Source: Mycolicibacterium holsaticum DSM 44478 = JCM 12374
GTDB taxonomy: Bacteria > Actinomycetota > Actinomycetes > Mycobacteriales > Mycobacteriaceae
Length of the DNA stretch: 64,000 nucleotides
Reading direction: 5' to 3'
NCBI RefSeq assembly: GCF_019645835.1
Contig: NZ_CP080998.1
Location: 4,402,001 to 4,466,000, forward strand
The stretch's first letter is position 1. Each line of letters opens with the position of its first letter. Below the pieces are notes generated by a model. The model searched no databases and had not been told where the DNA came from. It saw only the letters and a list, made by a program, of their open reading frames with translations. Position numbers and translations under genes: made by a program. Of this stretch, positions 18,753 to 28,514 are shown in pieces.

Positions 18753-19540
18753 GCTGCCCCCTCGAGATCATCGACACGGGTGCCGCGACCCGGGAGCACC
18801 CGACACCACTGGTGTTCGTCCACGGCACCTCGCACGGTGCTTGGTGCTGGGAGGAACACTTTCTCGGCTACTTCGCCCGACACGGCTATCGGGCGGTGGC
18901 CGTGAGCCTGCGGGGTCACGGCCGCAGCCCGGTCAGCACCTCGTTGCGCAGGGTGTCGCTGGCCGATTACGTCGACGATGTTCGATGCGCGGTATCCAGG
19001 ATCGGCGACGCTCCGGTCTTGATCGGACACTCCCTCGGTGGGTTCGTGGTGATGCAGTATCTGCGGCGGTACGAGTCCCCCGCAGCGGTATTGGCCGCGT
19101 CGGCACCGCCGTTCGGCCAATGGGGCACGCTGTCGCGGACGATACGACGACATCCCGGCTTGATGATGCGGACCGTGCTGCGCGGAAAGTTCGCGCCGGA
19201 CCTGTCCCGTCCCGACGTGACGCGCAGCTTCTTCTTTTCGCCCGACGTGGCAGAGCATCTCGTCCGGCGGTATGCCTCCTGTCTGCAGGAGGAGAGCGAC
19301 CGCGCGCTGCTCGAATGCATGTTCCGTGCCCCTCGGATCCGGCCCCGGGCGATACCGATGCTGGTGCTCGCGGCGGAAAACGATGCCGTGTTCACGGCGC
19401 GCGAGACTGCGGCGACTGCTCGGGCATACGGCGCCGATTGGCAGCTGATTCCCGATCTCGCCCACGATCTGATGCTGGACACTCGATGGCGGAGGGCGGC
19501 GGATACCTTGCTGCACTGGCTCATCCGGCACGGCTTCTGA
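18749..19540 (+). CDS. Alpha/beta hydrolase, last gene of the catabolic operon
   Basis: A 263-residue alpha/beta-fold hydrolase. The oxyanion motif VHGTSHGAWCW, RGHGRS, the nucleophile elbow IGHSLGG (Ser about residue 93), an Asp in AAENDAVF and a His in DLAHDLML form a complete triad. It could release the free acid substrate from an ester at the start of the pathway, or hydrolyse a thioester or lactone. GTG 18749 overlaps the FadE stop as GTGA. There is no signal peptide, so it acts in the cytoplasm. It ends before a bidirectional terminator. Confidence 0.88.
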   Translation: MSCPLEIIDTGAATREHPTPLVFVHGTSHGAWCWEEHFLGYFARHGYRAVAVSLRGHGRSPVSTSLRRVSLADYVDDVRCAVSRIGDAPVLIGHSLGGFVVMQYLRRYESPAAVLAASAPPFGQWGTLSRTIRRHPGLMMRTVLRGKFAPDLSRPDVTRSFFFSPDVAEHLVRRYASCLQEESDRALLECMFRAPRIRPRAIPMLVLAAENDAVFTARETAATARAYGADWQLIPDLAHDLMLDTRWRRAADTLLHWLIRHGF

Positions 19541-19576
19541 CACCGGCGGGCGCGACGAGCCACGGCGGCAGACGCA

Positions 19577-19610
19577 AAGACCCCCGAAACCTTTCGATTT
19601 CGGGGGTCTT
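19577..19610. terminator. Bidirectional intrinsic terminator between hydrolase and tuf
   Basis: A perfect 13-bp stem (AAGACCCCCGAAA 19577-19589 with TTTCGGGGGTCTT 19598-19610) and an eight-base loop lie between the converging hydrolase (stop 19540) and tuf (stop 19651). The outer A/T pairs give short U-runs on either strand. It separates the catabolic operon from the highly expressed translation genes. Confidence 0.85.
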
Positions 19611-19650
19611 CGCGTGCAGCCTGCGCGTGGACGCACGCGCAGAGACTAGA

Positions 19651-20841
<1,191 letters not shown>

Positions 20842-20915
20842 TGTGGTGTCCTCCTGGACTGTGTTGGTGCTTGGTAAGCAGGTTTGATCTTTGCAGTTGT
20901 GCGGTCCCGCCAAAC

Positions 20916-20943
20916 CGACGGGTCAGAGATTACTGACCCGTCG
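20916..20943 (-). other. Hairpin in the fusA-tuf spacer derived from the fusA 3' end
   Basis: A perfect 11-bp stem (20916-20926 CGACGGGTCAG, 20933-20943 CTGACCCGTCG, six-base loop) lies in the fusA-tuf spacer. The segment 20932-20950 also exactly repeats 19 bases of the fusA terminus at 21012-21030. It could attenuate transcription, act as an RNase processing site, or be inert. Confidence 0.55.
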
Positions 20944-21009
20944 CCTTCGCTGATTCCATTGCTCGGCTCCGGCCCAGTTCGCGCCTCGGCCGCAGGCGGC
21001 CTTCGATGC

Positions 21010-23115
21010 TCACTGACCCGTCGCCTTCGCGATGATTTCCTTCGACACGTTCGCCGGAACCTCGGCATACGAGTCGAACACCATGGAGTAGTTCGCCCGG
21101 CCCTGGGTCTTTGACCGAAGGTCGCCGACGTAGCCGAACATCTCCGACAGCGGAACCTGCGCCTTCACGACACGAGCACCGCTCCGCTCCTCCATGGCCT
21201 GAATCTGACCACGGCGGGAGTTCAGGTCACCGATCACTTCACCCATGTAGTCCTCGGGTGTGGTCACTTCGACCGCCATGATCGGCTCGAGGATCACCGG
21301 CTGAGCAGCCTGTGCGGCTTTCTTCAGCGCCTGTGAACCTGCAACTTTGAACGCCATTTCCGACGAGTCCACCTCGTGGTAGGCACCGTCGAGCAGCGTG
21401 AGCTTCAAGTTCACCAGCGGATAGCCGGCCAGCACGCCGTACTGCATGGCGTCCTGGGCGCCGGCGTCCACCGACGGGATGTACTCCCGCGGGATGCGGC
21501 CACCGGTGACCTTGTTCTCGAACTCGTAGGTCGCGCCGTCCTCGCCGACGAACGGCTCGATGGTGATGATGACCTTCGCGAACTGGCCCGAGCCACCCGT
21601 CTGCTTCTTGTGGGTGAACTCCACGTTCTCGACCTTGCGCTTGATGGTCTCGCGGTAGGCCACCTGCGGCTTGCCGACGTTGGCCTCGACCTTGAATTCG
21701 CGCTTCATCCGGTCGACCAGGATGTCGAGGTGCAACTCGCCCATGCCGCCGATGACGGTCTGGCCGGTCTCCTGATCCAGGTGCACCTTGAAGGTCGGAT
21801 CCTCCTCGGCGAGCTTCTGGATCGCGGTGCCCAGCTTCTCCTGGTCGCTCTTGGTCTTGGGCTCGATGGCCACCTCGATCACCGGATCGGGGAACGTCAT
21901 CGACTCCAGCACGACCTGCTGGTTCGCGTCGGACAGGGTGTCACCGGTGGTGGTGTCCTTCAGGCCGATCACCGCGTAGATGTGCCCGGCGGAGGCCCGG
22001 TCGACCGGGTTCTCCTTGTTGGCATGCATCTGGAACAGCTTGCCCAGCCGCTCCTTCTTGCCCTTGGTGGCGTTGATCACCTGGGATCCGGAATCGACCG
22101 TGCCGGAGTACACCCGCACGTAGGTCAGCTTGCCGAAGAACGGGTGCGCGGCGATCTTGAACGCCAGCGCCGAGAACGGCTCGTCCACCGACGGCTTGCG
22201 GAAGAGCTCTTCGTCTTCCTTGCCCGGCACGTGGCCGCGCACGGACTCGACGTCCAGCGGCGACGGCAGATAGTCGATGACCGCGTCCAGCATCGGCTGC
22301 ACGCCCTTGTTCTTGAACGCGCTGCCGCACAGCACCGGGTAGAGCTCGCTGGCCACCGTCAGCTTGCGGATGGCGGCCTTGATCTCGGCGACCGTGAGTT
22401 CCTCGCCGCCCAGATACTTCTCGAGCAGCTCCTCGTCGGTCTCGGCGACGGTCTCGAGCAGCTCGTTGCGGTACTGCTCGGCCTTCTCGACCAAGTCAGC
22501 CGGAATATCGACGGTCTCGTAGGTCTCACCGAGCTTGGTCTCACCGCGCCATACCTTGGCCTTCATCTCGACCAGGTCGACGATGCCCTCGAAATCGGCC
22601 TCGGCACCGACGGGCAGCTGGATCACCAGCGGCTTGGCACCCAGCCGGTCCTTGATGGTCTGCACGGTGAAGTAGAAGTCCGCACCGACCTTGTCCATCT
22701 TGTTGACGAAGCAGATGCGGGGCACGTCGTACTTGTCGGCCTGGCGCCACACCTGCTCGGACTGCGGCTCGACGCCTTCCTTGCCGTCGAACACCGCGAC
22801 CGCACCGTCGAGCACCCGCAGGCTGCGCTCCACCTCGACGGTGAAGTCGACGTGGCCCGGAGTGTCGATGATGTTGATCTGGTGGTCATTCCAGAAGCAG
22901 GTCACCGCGGCAGACGTGATCGTGATGCCACGCTCCTGCTCCTGCTCCATCCAGTCGGTGGTGGAGGCGCCGTCGTGCGTCTCGCCGATCTTGTAGTTGA
23001 CGCCCGTGTAGTACAGGATGCGCTCGGTCGTCGTGGTCTTACCGGCATCGATGTGCGCCATGATGCCGATATTGCGGACCTTGTTGAGGTCGGTCAGCAC
23101 GTCCTTCTGTGCCAC
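21010..23115 (-). CDS. fusA: Elongation factor G
   Basis: EF-G is the translocase GTPase. The 701-residue protein has the usual five-domain layout: [19 protein letters not shown] (G1) near the N-terminus, [26 protein letters not shown], the domain IV loop, and a C-terminal domain ending AKATGQ. GTG 23115 is the start, giving [20 protein letters not shown]. It lies 74 bases after rpsG. The closing codons are partly duplicated 80 bases downstream in the spacer before tuf. Confidence 0.99.
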   Translation of the reverse strand: MAQKDVLTDLNKVRNIGIMAHIDAGKTTTTERILYYTGVNYKIGETHDGASTTDWMEQEQERGITITSAAVTCFWNDHQINIIDTPGHVDFTVEVERSLRVLDGAVAVFDGKEGVEPQSEQVWRQADKYDVPRICFVNKMDKVGADFYFTVQTIKDRLGAKPLVIQLPVGAEADFEGIVDLVEMKAKVWRGETKLGETYETVDIPADLVEKAEQYRNELLETVAETDEELLEKYLGGEELTVAEIKAAIRKLTVASELYPVLCGSAFKNKGVQPMLDAVIDYLPSPLDVESVRGHVPGKEDEELFRKPSVDEPFSALAFKIAAHPFFGKLTYVRVYSGTVDSGSQVINATKGKKERLGKLFQMHANKENPVDRASAGHIYAVIGLKDTTTGDTLSDANQQVVLESMTFPDPVIEVAIEPKTKSDQEKLGTAIQKLAEEDPTFKVHLDQETGQTVIGGMGELHLDILVDRMKREFKVEANVGKPQVAYRETIKRKVENVEFTHKKQTGGSGQFAKVIITIEPFVGEDGATYEFENKVTGGRIPREYIPSVDAGAQDAMQYGVLAGYPLVNLKLTLLDGAYHEVDSSEMAFKVAGSQALKKAAQAAQPVILEPIMAVEVTTPEDYMGEVIGDLNSRRGQIQAMEERSGARVVKAQVPLSEMFGYVGDLRSKTQGRANYSMVFDSYAEVPANVSKEIIAKATGQ

Positions 23116-23189
23116 AGAAGTCTTCTCTTTCGCTTAGTTCGCTTTGGTTGCTGTCAGTAACCCGGCCGGCCGCGGAGCCGCGGGTTCGA

Positions 23190-23660
23190 TCACCAGCGGT
23201 AGTGCGCGAAGGCGCGGTTCGCCTCGGCCATCTTGTGGGTGTCCTCACGTCGCTTGACGGAGGCGCCGAGACCGTTGCTGGCGTCGAGGATCTCGTTCGC
23301 CAGACGCTCGACCATGGTCTTCTCCCGGCGTTGCCGCGAGAAACTCACCAGCCAGCGCAGGGCCAGCGTGGTGGACCGGTCGGGACGCACCTCGACGGGA
23401 ACCTGGTAGGTCGCACCGCCGACGCGACGGCTGCGGACCTCGAGTGCGGGCTTGACGTTGTCGAGAGCGCGTTTGAGGGTGACGACCGGATCGGTGCCGG
23501 TCTTATCCCTGGCCTGTTCGAGCGCACCATAAACAATGCGCTCGGCCAACGATTTCTTCCCGCGCATGAGAACTTTGTTCACCAGTTGGGTGACCAGCTG
23601 CGACCCGTAGACCGGATCGTTCACCAACGGACGCTTGGGCGCGGGTCCCTTCCGCGGCAT
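23190..23660 (-). CDS. rpsG: Ribosomal protein S7
   Basis: S7 binds the 3' major domain of 16S rRNA and initiates assembly of the 30S head. The 156-residue product has the mycobacterial length and starts [19 protein letters not shown], with the conserved [14 protein letters not shown] segment and the C-terminal [20 protein letters not shown] region. ATG 23660 overlaps the rpsL stop by one base (TGATG), indicating translational coupling. Confidence 0.99.
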   Translation of the reverse strand: MPRKGPAPKRPLVNDPVYGSQLVTQLVNKVLMRGKKSLAERIVYGALEQARDKTGTDPVVTLKRALDNVKPALEVRSRRVGGATYQVPVEVRPDRSTTLALRWLVSFSRQRREKTMVERLANEILDASNGLGASVKRREDTHKMAEANRAFAHYRW

Positions 23661-24034
23661 CAGCTCTTCTCCTTCTTGGCGCCGTAACGACTGCGTGCCT
23701 GCTTGCGGTTCTTCACACCCTGGGTGTCGAGCGAACCGCGGATGATCTTGTAGCGCACACCCGGCAGGTCCTTCACACGACCGCCGCGCACCAGCACCAT
23801 CGAGTGCTCCTGCAGGTTGTGGCCTTCGCCGGGGATGTAAGCGGTGACCTCAACCTGGCTCGTCAGCTTGACGCGCGCGACCTTCCGAAGCGCCGAGTTC
23901 GGCTTCTTCGGGGTGGTGGTGTACACGCGGGTGCACACGCCACGGCGCTGCGGGCTGCCCTTGAGAGCCGCGGTCTTGACCTTGGCGGCCTTGTCATGGC
24001 GACCCTTGCGGACCAGCTGCTGAATGGTTGGCAT
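23660..24034 (-). CDS. rpsL: Ribosomal protein S12
   Basis: S12 contributes to decoding accuracy and is the streptomycin-resistance locus. The product is 124 residues from ATG 24034. The two sites of common resistance substitutions, Lys43 ([11 protein letters not shown]) and Lys88 ([11 protein letters not shown]), are both wild type, so this allele predicts sensitivity at this locus. It is the first gene of the str operon, with a long upstream region shared with the divergent-looking TetR gap. Confidence 0.99.
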   Translation of the reverse strand: MPTIQQLVRKGRHDKAAKVKTAALKGSPQRRGVCTRVYTTTPKKPNSALRKVARVKLTSQVEVTAYIPGEGHNLQEHSMVLVRGGRVKDLPGVRYKIIRGSLDTQGVKNRKQARSRYGAKKEKS

Positions 24035-24080
24035 CTACCGGCTTTCTCTGTTCTCTGCTGTTGTCTAAGTCTCTGTACTG

Positions 24081-24109
24081 CTGTTATGCCCCGTTCGCGT
24101 ACCCCGCAA
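24081..24109 (-). promoter_or_regulatory. rpsL: Possible rpsL operon promoter
   Basis: Reading the minus strand, TTGCGG (24109-24104), 17 bases, then TAACAG (24086-24081) make a plausible SigA promoter about 50 bases before the rpsL ATG. The match to -10 consensus is moderate and no start site is known, so this is tentative. Confidence 0.3.
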
Positions 24110-24323
24110 CCGGGTGTGTCGCGCACGCCCGCCTGACAATTCGAAGGCATTGCCTAAATTCTCAGGACACGGCGACGCGCGAATTTGCCCAGCGTGCAGG
24201 CATGCCTACGGAATCTGCAGCCGCAGGCGCCTTATCTGCCAGGCACGATCGTCCACAATACCAGGGCAGCCCGTGCCGAACCAAACTCGACCTGCGGGCC
24301 CTTCCTGCAGGTCAGACCATAGC

Positions 24324-24932
24324 TCAGCGGCGCTCCATACCGGAAGCCAGTCGCATCACCATGTCGGTGAACACCGCATCGGTGTCGATGCCGGCCATCG
24401 CCCCTGTCATTTCCAGCAGCACGAAGCCGTGCATCGCCGACCAGAACTCCAGCGCCGCATAGAACGCGTCGTCGCCGCCCAAGCCGTAGGAGCCCAACAC
24501 GTCGATCACGGGCGCGGCCGCGGCCCTGGTGGCCTCGGTGAACTCGGGATCGTCGCCGCCGAGCGGCATCCGGGTGAACGCCGAGTACCGGCCCGGATGG
24601 TGATGGGCGTAGCTGCGGTAGACGCTGGCCATCACCATCACCGCGTCGTCGCGGGTACGGCCCTGCCCGGCGGTGTTCAGCATGTCGATGATGTCGCCGA
24701 CCACCCGCATCCGCACGGTCCGGCGCAGGTCGTCGAGGCTGTGCACGTGGTTGTACAGCGAGGGCCCCTTGGTGCCGAGTTGGTTGGCCAGGGCGTTGAT
24801 GGTCAACGCATCCCAACCCTCACGGTCAAGGAACGTCAGGGCGGCGTTGACGATCGCATCGCGGCTGAGTCGCGCGGGTCGCCGTCCCGCGTTGCGGGCC
24901 GGTGGAGACGGCGGCTCCGGCTGTGCTGCCAT
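24324..24932 (-). CDS. TetR-family regulator upstream of rpsL (Rv0681-like)
   Basis: A 202-residue TetR regulator. The helix-turn-helix lies at about residues 20-68 (RLSRDAIVNAALTFLDREG, INALANQLGTKGPSLYNHV), and the C-terminal domain has the LEFWSAMHGFVLLEMTG region typical of the WHG/TetR_C group. In M. tuberculosis Rv0681 occupies the same position next to rpsL. ATG 24932 has GAGGAG upstream. It is followed on the plus side by rpsL in the same orientation, separated by 289 bases. The ligand and targets are unknown. Confidence 0.9.
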   Translation of the reverse strand: MAAQPEPPSPPARNAGRRPARLSRDAIVNAALTFLDREGWDALTINALANQLGTKGPSLYNHVHSLDDLRRTVRMRVVGDIIDMLNTAGQGRTRDDAVMVMASVYRSYAHHHPGRYSAFTRMPLGGDDPEFTEATRAAAAPVIDVLGSYGLGGDDAFYAALEFWSAMHGFVLLEMTGAMAGIDTDAVFTDMVMRLASGMERR

Positions 24933-25012
24933 GCGCTTCTCCTCGTTTGACGCAGAACCCGGAAAAGGGGCAGCGCCAAACTAACACCTCTAGTTTTGAC
25001 TGGTCACGTAAG

Positions 25013-25537
25013 TCAGTTCACGCGTTCCTGGCTGAGTTGGGCGAGTTGTTCGGTGATCGAGCACAGGTCGGGCAACGTTGCGGGGTTCATCGTCTGGATC
25101 GACCACGTGATGACGTCGCCGCCCTTGGCCACGTAGATGCTGCACGCATTGCCGTCGTAGGCCTTGAAGCCCTTGTTGCCGTCGACCGACAGTTCCTTGA
25201 GGGTGCGGCCGGCCTGCTGCTCCAGCGAGCGCTCGGTGTCCATGTCGCTGCCGCGGTACCACCACGTCGAAATGCCCATCCCGGCGCCCACCGTCTCGAA
25301 CATCGTGTTCTCCCGCCAGAAGCAGCCGGTGTCGCTGACGACGGTCTTGGTGAACATGGCCGGGCCGGCGGCCTTGGCGATGTCGGCGTCGGTGACCCCG
25401 TTGCAGTCGACGCTGTGAAAGCCGCCCTGCGCCCCGCTCGGGGTGTGCGGCGCAGCCGACGGCTCGGCCGAGCCACAGCCGGCGAGCACCACCGTCGCGG
25501 CGGCAAGCGTGCCGAGGATTTCGCCGCGGATGTGCAT
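25013..25537 (-). CDS. DUF3558 lipoprotein (second of a pair)
   Basis: A 174-residue predicted lipoprotein. The signal peptide (GEILGTLAAATVVLAGC) has an LAGC lipobox, so the mature protein is anchored by a diacylglycerol-Cys outside the membrane. The body has the DUF3558 pattern of conserved cysteines (VDCNGVTDADIAKAAG, DTGCFWRE, NACSIYVAKGG, DLCSITEQLA). ATG 25537 is chosen because GGAG lies eight bases upstream; a GTG at 25543 overlaps the upstream stop but would be too close to that site. The function of the family is unknown. It pairs with the next gene upstream. Confidence 0.85.
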   Translation of the reverse strand: MHIRGEILGTLAAATVVLAGCGSAEPSAAPHTPSGAQGGFHSVDCNGVTDADIAKAAGPAMFTKTVVSDTGCFWRENTMFETVGAGMGISTWWYRGSDMDTERSLEQQAGRTLKELSVDGNKGFKAYDGNACSIYVAKGGDVITWSIQTMNPATLPDLCSITEQLAQLSQERVN

Positions 25538-25539
25538 CG

Positions 25540-26073
25540 TCACATCTCCGACTGCAGGGTGGCGGACAACAGCTTTTCGGCGTCGCCACACGGGTCCCCG
25601 GCGGAGGGATTACGCAATTGGACCCACCAGCTCAGCACCCCGGTGCCTGCGGCGGCGGTGGCCGAACAGGCCGCACCGGTGACGTCGCGCCGGGCCAGAA
25701 ACGCCGAGTGCCGGTCGATGACGGTGTCGGTCACCTCGGCGCCGCGATCGTCGGCCAACGCCCGCTCGCGGTCCAGGCTGCCGGTTTCGAACCAGGCGAA
25801 CGTGACGTCGATGCGGGCGTCGCCGCGCATCAACACGTACTGGCAGACGGCGCCGCTGTAGGGCCGCACGACGGACTCGGCGCCCAGGGTCTGCTGCACG
25901 GTCTCGTCGGCAAGCAGACCGCAGCGGTCATGTAGGTAGCCGTAGCTGCGGTCCGGATCGGGCACGCCGAGTTGGGCCCGCTGGGCGGTCCCGCTAACGG
26001 TATGCGCGCAGCCCGCAACGGTCATAGCCGCCGTAACCGCTAGGACAGCAACCTCATCGACACGCCACCGCAT
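25540..26073 (-). CDS. DUF3558 lipoprotein (first of a pair)
   Basis: A 177-residue lipoprotein with signal peptide AVLAVTAAMTVAGC (VAGC lipobox). The mature part again has DUF3558-type cysteines (DRCGLLADETVQQTLG, AVCQYVLMRG, AACSATAA, DPCGDAEKLL). Its stop lies two bases before the ATG of the next DUF3558 gene, which it precedes in an operon. The two proteins share layout but modest sequence, so the pair is probably an old duplication. Such pairs are common in mycobacterial envelopes, with no assigned activity. Confidence 0.85.
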   Translation of the reverse strand: MRWRVDEVAVLAVTAAMTVAGCAHTVSGTAQRAQLGVPDPDRSYGYLHDRCGLLADETVQQTLGAESVVRPYSGAVCQYVLMRGDARIDVTFAWFETGSLDRERALADDRGAEVTDTVIDRHSAFLARRDVTGAACSATAAAGTGVLSWWVQLRNPSAGDPCGDAEKLLSATLQSEM

Positions 26074-26161
26074 TGCATCTCACGCTACCCAGCGCGGTAG
26101 CCGATGGCGACTCGTGCGAACCGCCGCCGCGCCAAGGGCTCGCCACGTACTCTTACCTCCC

Positions 26162-26536
26162 ATGACGTCGACTGTTGTGGCCAAGACCCTGGCGGTGGCC
26201 CTGCTCGCCGCGCCCGCGCTGACGGTGGGAATGCCTGCGGCGAGCGCGGAGAACGGCGACACCCACGTGACCGCGTTGGGCGTCACCGACACCATCGATT
26301 GCAACAACGCCACTTTGTTCGTCAACGGTGCGAACAACCGGATCACCGCGCTGGGAACCTGCTTGGCGGTAACCGTCCAGGGCAGCTCGAACTTCGTCGT
26401 GGCCGACAACATCATCAACGATGTGACGGTGTACGGCTGGGATCAGACCGTGCTGTACAAGAACGGCGCACCGATCGTGTGGGACCGCGGACGTGAACTG
26501 GGGATGACCAACCACATCGATCGGATCGCCACGTGA
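26162..26536 (+). CDS. Secreted DUF3060 protein (Rv0680c-like)
   Basis: A 124-residue secreted protein. A signal peptide (TLAVALLAAPALTVGMPAASA) is followed by repeated short strand units of the DUF3060 type (TIDCNNATLFVNGANNRITA, LGTCLAVTVQGSSNFVVAD), which suggest a small parallel beta-solenoid. The length equals, as I recall, that of M. tuberculosis Rv0680c, which sits in the same order relative to Rv0681. ATG 26162 is close to the upstream DUF3558 start and is divergent from it. The function is unknown. Confidence 0.85.
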   Translation: MTSTVVAKTLAVALLAAPALTVGMPAASAENGDTHVTALGVTDTIDCNNATLFVNGANNRITALGTCLAVTVQGSSNFVVADNIINDVTVYGWDQTVLYKNGAPIVWDRGRELGMTNHIDRIAT

Positions 26537-26934
26537 GCCGCCGTCGCAACGCCGTCGCCGCCGTCGCCGCGGCAGCCGTCGTGCTGGCGGGCTGCGGTTC
26601 GGAAAGTGCCGACACCAATACGCCCACGGCCACCGCGGGCACCTCGGGTGCTCAGGTCGAAGTCGGCAACACCATCAACTACGGCTCGTTCGGCACCACC
26701 GCCGACATCGATTGCGCCGATGGCAAATCGCTCAACATCGGCGGCTCGAACAACACGCTCACTGTCAAGGGCACCTGTGCGAACGTCAACATCGGCGGGG
26801 CCGACAACAAGATCACGTTCGACCGGATCGACAAGGAACTCAGCGTCGTCGGTCTGAACAACACCGTCACCTACCGCGACGGCGACCCGAAAGTCAACGA
26901 CACCGGCCGCGACAACCGGATCAACAAGGGCTGA
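26533..26934 (+). CDS. DUF3060 lipoprotein (Rv0679c-like)
   Basis: A 133-residue lipoprotein starting with GTG 26533, which overlaps the previous stop by four bases. The lipobox is VVLAGC; a Thr/Ala-rich linker (TNTPTATAGTSG) follows and then the DUF3060 solenoid (LNIGGSNNTLTVKGTCANV, NIGGADNKITFDRIDK, VVGLNNTVTYRDGDP). It probably works together with the preceding DUF3060 protein in the cell envelope. The Thr-rich linker fits the description of Rv0679c as threonine-rich. Confidence 0.85.
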   Translation: MSRRRNAVAAVAAAAVVLAGCGSESADTNTPTATAGTSGAQVEVGNTINYGSFGTTADIDCADGKSLNIGGSNNTLTVKGTCANVNIGGADNKITFDRIDKELSVVGLNNTVTYRDGDPKVNDTGRDNRINKG

Positions 26935-26944
26935 CTCTTTTCCG

Positions 26945-27004
26945 GCGAGCGTGCGTGTCTGCGGGCGAAACGCCGCCTTCCACCGCGAGGTTGCGCACGC
27001 TCGC
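26945..27004. repeat. Intergenic inverted repeat between convergent genes
   Basis: A perfect 11-base inverted repeat (GCGAGCGTGCG 26945-26955; CGCACGCTCGC 26994-27004) with an internal GGGCGAAACGCC palindrome lies between the converging DUF3060 gene and echA5. It could fold into a terminator for both. It resembles other GC-rich intergenic palindromes in this window. Confidence 0.5.
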
Positions 27005-27019
27005 GCCCCTAGTGAGCCC

Positions 27020-27784
27020 CTAGGCGTTGGCGCCGTGCCGTCCGGCGCCGGCGGCGAAGCGCGCGGCGCCCTGCAGGGATTCCGCGGCGACGCGCGACAT
27101 GCTGCCGAACTCGAAGTCCATCGCCTCGGCCTCCGGCCTGCCCCACTGGTTCAGCGCCGACAGCCGGTCCGCGCGCATGCACTGCTGCGGCAGCTCGGCC
27201 AGTTCCGCGGCGAGTTGCTCGGCTCGCTGGCGCGCCTGACCTTTGGGCACCACCCGGTTGGCCAGTCCCATCGCCAACGCCTCGGAGGCGTCGACGCCAC
27301 GCCCGGTCAGGATCAGGTCCATCGCGCGGCTGTGGCCGATCAGCCGCGGCAACCGCACGGTACCGCCGTCGATCAGCGGCACACCCCACCGGCGGCAGAA
27401 CACGCCGAGAATCGCGTCCTCCTCAACCACCCGCAGGTCACACCACAGCGCCAGTTCCAGCCCGCCGGCGACCGCGTAGCCGCTGATCGCGGCAATCACC
27501 GGCTTTGACAGCACCATTCGGCTCGGCCCCATCGGGCCGGGGCCGGCGCGGTGCACGGGATTGGCGTCGGGCGTGCCGAACGCCTTGAGATCGGCTCCCG
27601 CGCAGAATGTTCCGTTGTCCCCCCACAGCACCGCGACGGCCGCCGCGTCGTCCTTGTCGAACGCGTCGAACGCCGCATACAGTTCAGCGGCGGCAGGGCC
27701 GTTGACGGCGTTGCGCGCCTCGGGCCGGTTCATGATGACGGTCGTCACCGCGCCGTCACGTTCGACCCGCACTCCACCGGTCAT
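27020..27784 (-). CDS. echA5: Enoyl-CoA hydratase/isomerase family protein EchA5
   Basis: A 254-residue crotonase-fold protein, last gene of fadE8-echA4-PaaX-like-echA5. FCAGADLKAFG and GYAVAGGLELALWCD give the oxyanion hole and the first catalytic glutamate. The second glutamate region reads GVFCRRWGVP, lacking the usual acid, so simple hydration may not be its reaction. ATG 27784 overlaps the stop of the regulator gene. The order matches M. tuberculosis Rv0672-Rv0675, where EchA5 is similarly last. Confidence 0.9.
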   Translation of the reverse strand: MTGGVRVERDGAVTTVIMNRPEARNAVNGPAAAELYAAFDAFDKDDAAAVAVLWGDNGTFCAGADLKAFGTPDANPVHRAGPGPMGPSRMVLSKPVIAAISGYAVAGGLELALWCDLRVVEEDAILGVFCRRWGVPLIDGGTVRLPRLIGHSRAMDLILTGRGVDASEALAMGLANRVVPKGQARQRAEQLAAELAELPQQCMRADRLSALNQWGRPEAEAMDFEFGSMSRVAAESLQGAARFAAGAGRHGANA

Positions 27785-28512
27785 GTCGCCTCCATCAGTT
27801 GGTAGCTGTCGCGCCGCGCACTCAACTCCGCGGCGAAGCTCGTGTACACCTCGCGCAGCGTCGCGCCGGGCCAGTCGTCGGGCAGTAACTCGGCAGGTAG
27901 CACGGGGTCGGTCAGCAGGTGACGGACGATACCGGCTGCCGCGACGAACCGCTCGGGAACGTCTGCGGCGCCGGTGATGTCGTCCAGCAGCTGGCGACCG
28001 GCTACCGCCCAGCCCGCCAGGTCCCACAGCTGGGCGGCAAGGCCGGCCGGGTCGGCGTCACGCGCACGCAGCACCCGGACGCTGTCCAGCACATCGGCCG
28101 GGGAAACCATGTCGAGGTTGTCGGGGCGCAGCCACACACCTTCGCGCAGCTCGGCGAACCGGTTACGTTGCAGTGCTGTTCGCAGCGCGGCCCGGGTGCG
28201 CGCGTCGGTGCCGACGATGGTGATCACCAGCGTCGTCCAGTCGCCGTTCCACTCGCGCAGACGCGGGTTGAGCGCGTCGTCCTGCCGGCGCTGGCGGGCC
28301 AGCAGCCGGTCGGACAACCGGTAGCCGTCCGGTGAGCGCACCAGGTCTCCGGCGCCGACCATCCGGGTCAGCGCCACCCGCACCGTCGACTCCTTGATGC
28401 CGAAATCAGCTGTGAGACGGACGAGTTCGCTCGCGGTGGCGCAGGCCGGATGCGCACCGAGCAGTACGCTCAGCACGACGGAGCGGGCCGTCATCCGCGA
28501 GATCTTCGGCAT
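27781..28512 (-). CDS. PaaX-like transcriptional regulator (Rv0674-like)
   Basis: A 243-residue protein with a PaaX-type winged helix at the N-terminus (MTARSVVLSVLLGAHPACA, ADFGIKESTVRVALTRMVGAG) and the PaaX C-terminal domain (WNGDWTTLVITIVG, RFAELREGVWLRPDNLD). PaaX regulators respond to aryl-CoA thioesters such as phenylacetyl-CoA. ATG 28512 is used. It lies inside the ech/fadE operon and so may control its own operon. The orthologue in M. tuberculosis is Rv0674. Confidence 0.85.
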   Translation of the reverse strand: MPKISRMTARSVVLSVLLGAHPACATASELVRLTADFGIKESTVRVALTRMVGAGDLVRSPDGYRLSDRLLARQRRQDDALNPRLREWNGDWTTLVITIVGTDARTRAALRTALQRNRFAELREGVWLRPDNLDMVSPADVLDSVRVLRARDADPAGLAAQLWDLAGWAVAGRQLLDDITGAADVPERFVAAAGIVRHLLTDPVLPAELLPDDWPGATLREVYTSFAAELSARRDSYQLMEAT

Positions 28513-28514
28513 CG

